Shown here: positions 7,278-10,843 of the stretch, one piece after another
How the letters are laid out: the number at the start of each line of letters is the position of its first letter
How positions within the stretch are numbered: position 1 is the stretch's first letter
From: Candidatus Aminicenantota bacterium
GTDB taxonomy: Bacteria > Acidobacteriota > Aminicenantia > Aminicenantales > Saccharicenantaceae
DNA length: 10,843 bases
Assembly (NCBI GenBank): GCA_022867105.1
Contig: JALHVH010000390.1
Location: forward strand, 1 to 10,843
Direction: 5' to 3'
Notes under the pieces: model-generated
The model's input: the letters and a program-made list of their open reading frames with translations, nothing else
Told to the model about the DNA's origin: nothing
The model's database searches: none
Translations under genes and position numbers: made by a program

Positions 7278-8239
7278 CTCACGCGCCTCCCCACGAGCGA
7301 TCCGGCCAGACCGAAGCGGTAGAACGTGCCGACCGGGTCGACGATCTGATCGACGGCCGCCTGGATCTCGGCGGGGTCGTTGCTATCGATGATCGAGGCG
7401 ATCGACCCGGCGAGTTTGGCCCCGACGTCCTGGATGCCGTCGGCCGGGCCGTAACAGCCGCGGCAGCCCAGGTTGACCTGGGGGCAAAGGGCCCCGCAGC
7501 CCGCGTGGACGGCGGGACCGTTGCAGATGATCCCCTGCTCCAAGAGACACTTGACGGGATCGTTGTCCCGGGGGTCGACGAGGTGGGGGCGGCGGAACGC
7601 CTTGACCTTCTTTTCTTCCTTGGTCCGTTTGCATTCGTCGCAGACCGTCTTGGGGTTGACCCCCACCAGGGACCCTTTGGGCGGCAGTTTCCCCGTCAGC
7701 GCGGCTTCGGCGACCGCCCAGATCTGTTCGGCCACCGGCGGACAGCCGGGCATGCGGTAGTCGACGTCGACGACCTGGTCCAGGGGTCTCAGGACTTCGA
7801 ACATGTCCGGAAGGGTCAACCGGCCGGCCGGGGTTTCCGTGACCGTCTGGGGAAGGACGGAGTTGCCGGCCTCGACGGAGGGGGATTGACGGTAGACGTA
7901 ATCGAGAATCTCTTCCTTGGTCGTGAGGTTGGCCAGACCCGGAATGCAGCCCTCGGTGGCGCAGGAGCCGAAGGCGACCAGGACCTTGGACTTCTGCCGA
8001 AGGAGTTTGGCGATGTGGAGGTTTTCCTCGTTGCGGATGCCCCCGTTGAACAGGGTGACGTCGATCTCGCCATCGGCCATGGCCTCGATGTCTTTGTACT
8101 TGGTGTCCATGAGGCACGGACAGAAGACCAGGTCCGCCGCGGCGTCGAAGTCCAGGATTTTTTCCCGGATGTCGAGGAAGGCGATTTCGCACCCTCCGCA
8201 GCTGGCTGCCCAGTAGACCGCGAATTTGGGCTTAGGCAT
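7274..8239 (-). CDS. mvhG: [NiFe] hydrogenase small subunit (MvhG-like)
   Basis: Electron-transfer small subunit, 321 residues, expected to carry three iron-sulfur clusters linking the Ni-Fe site to a partner protein. The proximal cluster ligands are visible as Cys14 and Cys17 (AASCGGCE), Cys93 (GSCATEGC) and Cys166 (MPGCPP). The C-terminal part holds two more ligand sets: Cys200/Cys203 (VCDECK), Cys231 and Cys239, then Cys248, Cys252, Cys259 and Cys262 (AGCGALCP, GCRGCYGP). The length is close to MvhG proteins of about 300 residues. There is no twin-arginine signal, so the enzyme is cytoplasmic. It is the first gene of the leftward operon. Its start ATG has only a weak ribosome site, unlike most genes here, and sits 23 bases after a hairpin, so initiation may be regulated. 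The stop overlaps the large-subunit start by 4 bp. MvhD, which joins MvhGA to HdrA in methanogens, is not in the window. Confidence 0.92.
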   Translation of the reverse strand: MPKPKFAVYWAASCGGCEIAFLDIREKILDFDAAADLVFCPCLMDTKYKDIEAMADGEIDVTLFNGGIRNEENLHIAKLLRQKSKVLVAFGSCATEGCIPGLANLTTKEEILDYVYRQSPSVEAGNSVLPQTVTETPAGRLTLPDMFEVLRPLDQVVDVDYRMPGCPPVAEQIWAVAEAALTGKLPPKGSLVGVNPKTVCDECKRTKEEKKVKAFRRPHLVDPRDNDPVKCLLEQGIICNGPAVHAGCGALCPQVNLGCRGCYGPADGIQDVGAKLAGSIASIIDSNDPAEIQAAVDQIVDPVGTFYRFGLAGSLVGRRVR

Positions 8240-8262
8240 GGGTGATTCTTTCAGGGAAGGAT

Positions 8263-8278
8263 AAGGACCGGGGTCCTT
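8263..8278 (-). repeat. Perfect inverted repeat (hairpin) 23 bases before hydrogenase small-subunit start
   Basis: AAGGAC-CCCG-GTCCTT on the minus strand, a 6-bp stem with a 4-base loop; the inner C-G can add a seventh pair with a 2-base loop. It has no T-run on either side, so it is not an intrinsic terminator. It lies close enough to the start codon to affect ribosome access. Confidence 0.6.
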
Positions 8279-8279
8279 T

Positions 8280-8303
8280 CGGGCCGGGCCGGCGCCCCGC
8301 CCG
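8280..8303 (-). repeat. GC-rich inverted repeat next to the first hairpin
   Basis: Arms CGGGCCGGGC (8280-8289) and GCCCCGCCCG (8294-8303) around a CGGC loop: nine of ten pairs match, with one C-C mismatch. It is one base away from the 8263-8278 hairpin, so the hydrogenase leader RNA should end in two stacked stem-loops. No T-run follows on either strand. Confidence 0.6.
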
Positions 8304-8415
8304 CGGATGATGGAATGGGATGAGAGCGATTGACCTGGAAAAATCCACGCCGATGAAAACCGTCGGGAAGATTCTGTTTGGCCGGCGATAAATACTCATT
8401 CAATAATAAGGCGCG

Positions 8416-8444
8416 TTGTCGTTTCCAAAGATAGTTACTATAGT
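8416..8444 (+). promoter_or_regulatory. Possible upstream rightward promoter sharing the -10 palindrome
   Basis: TTGTCG (8416-8421), 17 bases, TATAGT (8439-8444). The -10 is within the ACTATAGT palindrome used by the leftward promoter. It would start sucCD transcripts near 8451, about 145 bases before the sucC ATG. The -35 is weaker than at the downstream promoter. Confidence 0.45.
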
Positions 8445-8466
8445 CTTTTTCTTTGGGGACTGTCAA
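8437..8466 (-). promoter_or_regulatory. Leftward sigma70-type promoter of the hydrogenase-ackA-hdr operon
   Basis: On the minus strand, -35 TTGACA (8466-8461, perfect consensus), an 18-base spacer, then -10 TATAGT (8442-8437). Transcription would start near 8430, giving a leader of about 190 bases that includes the two hairpins at 8303-8263. The promoter overlaps a rightward one on the same DNA. Confidence 0.7.
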
Positions 8467-8513
8467 GCTTTTCAGCGACGATCGGGAGGATTCGGCGCGT
8501 GGCCGCGGGATGT

Positions 8514-8542
8514 TTGACATCCAGGAAGGCCTTTGTTATAAG
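8514..8542 (+). promoter_or_regulatory. Near-consensus promoter of sucCD
   Basis: TTGACA (8514-8519), an exact 17-base spacer, then TATAAG (8537-8542): a perfect -35 and five of six matches at -10. Predicted start near 8549, about 46 bases before the sucC ATG. Confidence 0.8.
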
Positions 8543-8548
8543 GGATGG

Positions 8549-8564
8549 GCCCGGAGCGCCGGGC
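8549..8564 (+). repeat. Hairpin at the predicted 5' end of sucCD mRNA
   Basis: GCCCGG-AGCG-CCGGGC, a perfect 6-bp GC stem with a 4-base loop, followed by ATTTTC. It starts where transcription from TTGACA-17-TATAAG should begin. It could shield the 5' end of the mRNA; the T-run of four is short for a terminator, so at most a weak attenuator or pause site. Confidence 0.5.
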
Positions 8565-8583
8565 ATTTTCATAGGCGAGAAAA

Positions 8584-8588
8584 GGGAG
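8584..8588 (+). promoter_or_regulatory. Shine-Dalgarno of sucC that decides the start
   Basis: GGGAG lies 6 bases before ATG 8595. The in-frame alternative at 8499 is upstream of the predicted transcription start and adds residues not expected for SucC. Confidence 0.7.
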
Positions 8589-8594
8589 ACAGAG

Positions 8595-9752
<1,158 letters not shown>

Positions 9753-9773
9753 GCCGAGCCAAAGGAGCCTCCC

Positions 9774-10652
9774 ATGAGCATTCTCCTCGATGAAAAAACG
9801 CAGGTCGTTGTCCTGGGGATCACCGGCAGCGAAGGCACGTTCCACGCCCAAAAGATGATCGAATACGGCACGAAGGTCGTGGCCGGCATGACGCCCGGTA
9901 AGGGCGGGACCAAGCACCTCGGCGTCCCCGTCTTCAACACCGTGGCCGAGGCCGCGGCCTCCGAGGGGGCCGACGCGGCGGCGATCTTCGTGCCGCCCTT
10001 CGCCGCGGCCGACGCCATCATGGAATGCGCCGACGCGGGCCTCAGGCTGGTGGTCTGCATCACGGAAGGCCTGCCGACCTTCGACATGCTGAAGGTCAAG
10101 ACGTACCTCCGCGGCAAGCCGGTCGCCCTGATCGGCCCAAATACGCCGGGCATCATCTCGCCCGGCAAGGCGAAGATCGGAATCATGCCCGGTCCCATTC
10201 ACAAAGCGGGCACGATCGGGATCATTTCCCGGTCCGGGACCCTGACCTACGAGGCCGTCCAACAGGTCTCGCGGCAGGGCTACGGTCAGTCGACGGCCGT
10301 CGGCATCGGCGGCGACCCGGTCGTCGGGCTCAAGTACATCGAGCTCCTGGAGCTCTTCAAGAAGGACCCCGGGACCGAAGCCGTGATCCTGATCGGCGAG
10401 ATCGGCGGCACGGCCGAGGACGAGGCCGCGGCCTACATCAAGGTGTCCTTCCCCAAGCCCGTCGTCGGCTTCATTGCCGGCCAGACCGCCCCGCCGGGGC
10501 GGCGGATGGGTCACGCCGGGGCGATCATCGCAGGCGGCAAGGGAACGGCCCAGGAGAAGATGGACGCCCTCCGGGCGGCCGGCGTTTGGGTCGCCGTCAG
10601 CCCGGCCGACATCGGGGCCAAGCTGCGCGAAGCTCTAACCCGCGGCGCCTGA
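9774..10652 (+). CDS. sucD: Succinyl-CoA synthetase alpha subunit
   Basis: Alpha subunit, 292 residues, which binds CoA and carries the phosphohistidine. The CoA-binding Rossmann segment is near the N-terminus (VVVLGITGSEGTFHAQKM, about 11-28), with GGTKHLGVPVF and GPNTPGIISPGK following. The phosphorylated histidine is His247 in GRRMGHAGAIIAGGKGTA, matching His246 of the E. coli enzyme. ISRSGTLTYE and GIGGDPVVG are also typical. AAGGAG (9762-9767) sits 6 bases before the ATG. The gene follows sucC by 21 bp, and its last 18 bases overlap the end of the convergent receiver-domain gene, leaving no room for a conventional terminator between them. Identity is secure. Related ADP-forming acetyl-CoA synthetases usually have fused or differently arranged domains, so SucD is the better name. 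Confidence 0.97.
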   Translation: MSILLDEKTQVVVLGITGSEGTFHAQKMIEYGTKVVAGMTPGKGGTKHLGVPVFNTVAEAAASEGADAAAIFVPPFAAADAIMECADAGLRLVVCITEGLPTFDMLKVKTYLRGKPVALIGPNTPGIISPGKAKIGIMPGPIHKAGTIGIISRSGTLTYEAVQQVSRQGYGQSTAVGIGGDPVVGLKYIELLELFKKDPGTEAVILIGEIGGTAEDEAAAYIKVSFPKPVVGFIAGQTAPPGRRMGHAGAIIAGGKGTAQEKMDALRAAGVWVAVSPADIGAKLREALTRGA

Positions 10653-10843
10653 CTCCTCCGGTTTGTCGTCTCCGGCCTCGAGGGCCGCGGCGACGAGGTT
10701 GCGGAGCGTCGTCGGGAGAAAAGGTTTGGGCAGGAAATCCGTCGCCCCGAGCTGCATGGCCTGGAGCGTGTTCCTCATCGTCGGATAACCCGTCACCATG
10801 ATGATGCGCGCCTTCGGGTTCCGGGCCTTGAGCATCTTGAGCA
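10635..10843 (-). CDS. Response-regulator receiver domain, C-terminal part (5' end off window)
   Basis: About 69 residues of the C-terminal half of a two-component receiver domain. RIIMVTGYPTMRNTLQAMQLGATDFLPKPF contains the conserved switch Thr (in VTGYP), the Ala-Gly-type alpha4-beta5 segment (LGATDF) and the invariant Lys in PKPF. The phosphoacceptor Asp lies outside the window. After the domain only a short Ala/Glu/Asp tail (EAGDDKPEESGAAG) follows, so there is no DNA-binding output domain after it. The gene is thus a stand-alone receiver or the end of a hybrid histidine kinase or other multi-domain protein. It is read toward sucD and overlaps its 3' end by 18 bp. The internal ATG at 10835 is not taken as the start, since it would cut the domain in half and the frame stays open to the window edge. 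Its target is unknown. Confidence 0.88.
   Translation of the reverse strand, partial: LKMLKARNPKARIIMVTGYPTMRNTLQAMQLGATDFLPKPFLPTTLRNLVAAALEAGDDKPEESGAAG

Larger units (their letters stand above)
8240..8594. other. Divergent control region between hydrogenase operon and sucCD
   Basis: A 355-bp stretch with no convincing gene. From left to right it holds two tandem GC-rich hairpins in the hydrogenase leader (8263-8303), a plain segment (8304-8415), overlapping oppositely directed promoters centred on ACTATAGT (8416-8466), a second rightward promoter (8514-8542), a hairpin at the predicted sucC mRNA start (8549-8564), and the sucC ribosome site. Both operons encode energy-conserving enzymes, so shared control is plausible. 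Confidence 0.8.

Noticed and set aside
1..8239. Methanogenic archaeon as source
   Set aside because: HdrABC and MvhGA recall methanogens, but sigma70-type promoters, bacterial-style SucCD and a receiver-domain gene favour a bacterium.
8263..8303. Tandem hairpins as an intrinsic terminator
   Set aside because: Neither strand has a T-run after the stems.
8251..8520. 89-codon leftward open frame in the divergent control region
   Set aside because: It begins upstream of the predicted leftward transcription start, covers both promoter elements and hairpins, and its product has no recognisable pattern.

Overview
The window is GC-rich and very densely coded, with 4-bp start/stop overlaps, Shine-Dalgarno sites and near-consensus sigma70 promoters. 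This points to a bacterium. The gene content (heterodisulfide-reductase HdrABC, a group 3-type [NiFe] hydrogenase, acetate kinase, succinyl-CoA synthetase, no respiratory oxidase) fits an anaerobe that ferments or lives syntrophically and makes or uses H2. The lineage cannot be fixed from sequence alone. Uncultured anaerobic groups such as Aminicenantes or Desulfobacterota relatives would fit, but that is a guess.

Layout. The left 8.2 kb is one leftward gene string (minus strand). In transcription order it runs: hydrogenase small subunit (8239-7274), hydrogenase large subunit (7277-5820), acetate kinase with an unusual C-terminal tail (5811-4414), a 165-residue Cys-rich protein that I cannot name with certainty (4402-3905), a protein of about 600 residues made of HEAT-like repeats (about 3903-2080), an 86-bp spacer with a 23-bp A/T-only core, then hdrC (1993-1586), hdrB (1576-644) and the start of hdrA (647 to the window edge). 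Most junctions overlap by 4 bp or leave 1 to 11 bp, so this is almost certainly an operon, possibly with a second transcript starting at hdrC.

The 355-bp region 8240-8594 is a divergent control region. It holds a near-consensus leftward promoter for the hydrogenase operon and a rightward promoter whose -10 shares the same ACTATAGT palindrome. A second, near-perfect rightward promoter (TTGACA-17-TATAAG) lies close to sucC. Two tandem GC-rich hairpins sit in the hydrogenase leader and one hairpin lies at the predicted 5' end of the sucC transcript. To the right are sucC and sucD on the plus strand. They run tail-to-tail, with an 18-bp overlap, into a leftward gene ending in a response-regulator receiver domain, cut by the window edge.

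Working model (inference). Hydrogenase MvhGA-like plus HdrABC would form a flavin-based electron-bifurcating or confurcating complex exchanging electrons among H2, ferredoxin and a disulfide or other acceptor. The encoded acetate kinase supplies ATP from acetyl phosphate, and the divergent SucCD supplies ATP from succinyl-CoA. The most unusual point is that acetate kinase, a HEAT-repeat protein and a Cys-rich small protein lie inside the hydrogenase-Hdr gene string. No CRISPR, tRNA, rRNA, insertion sequence or clear intrinsic terminator was seen.
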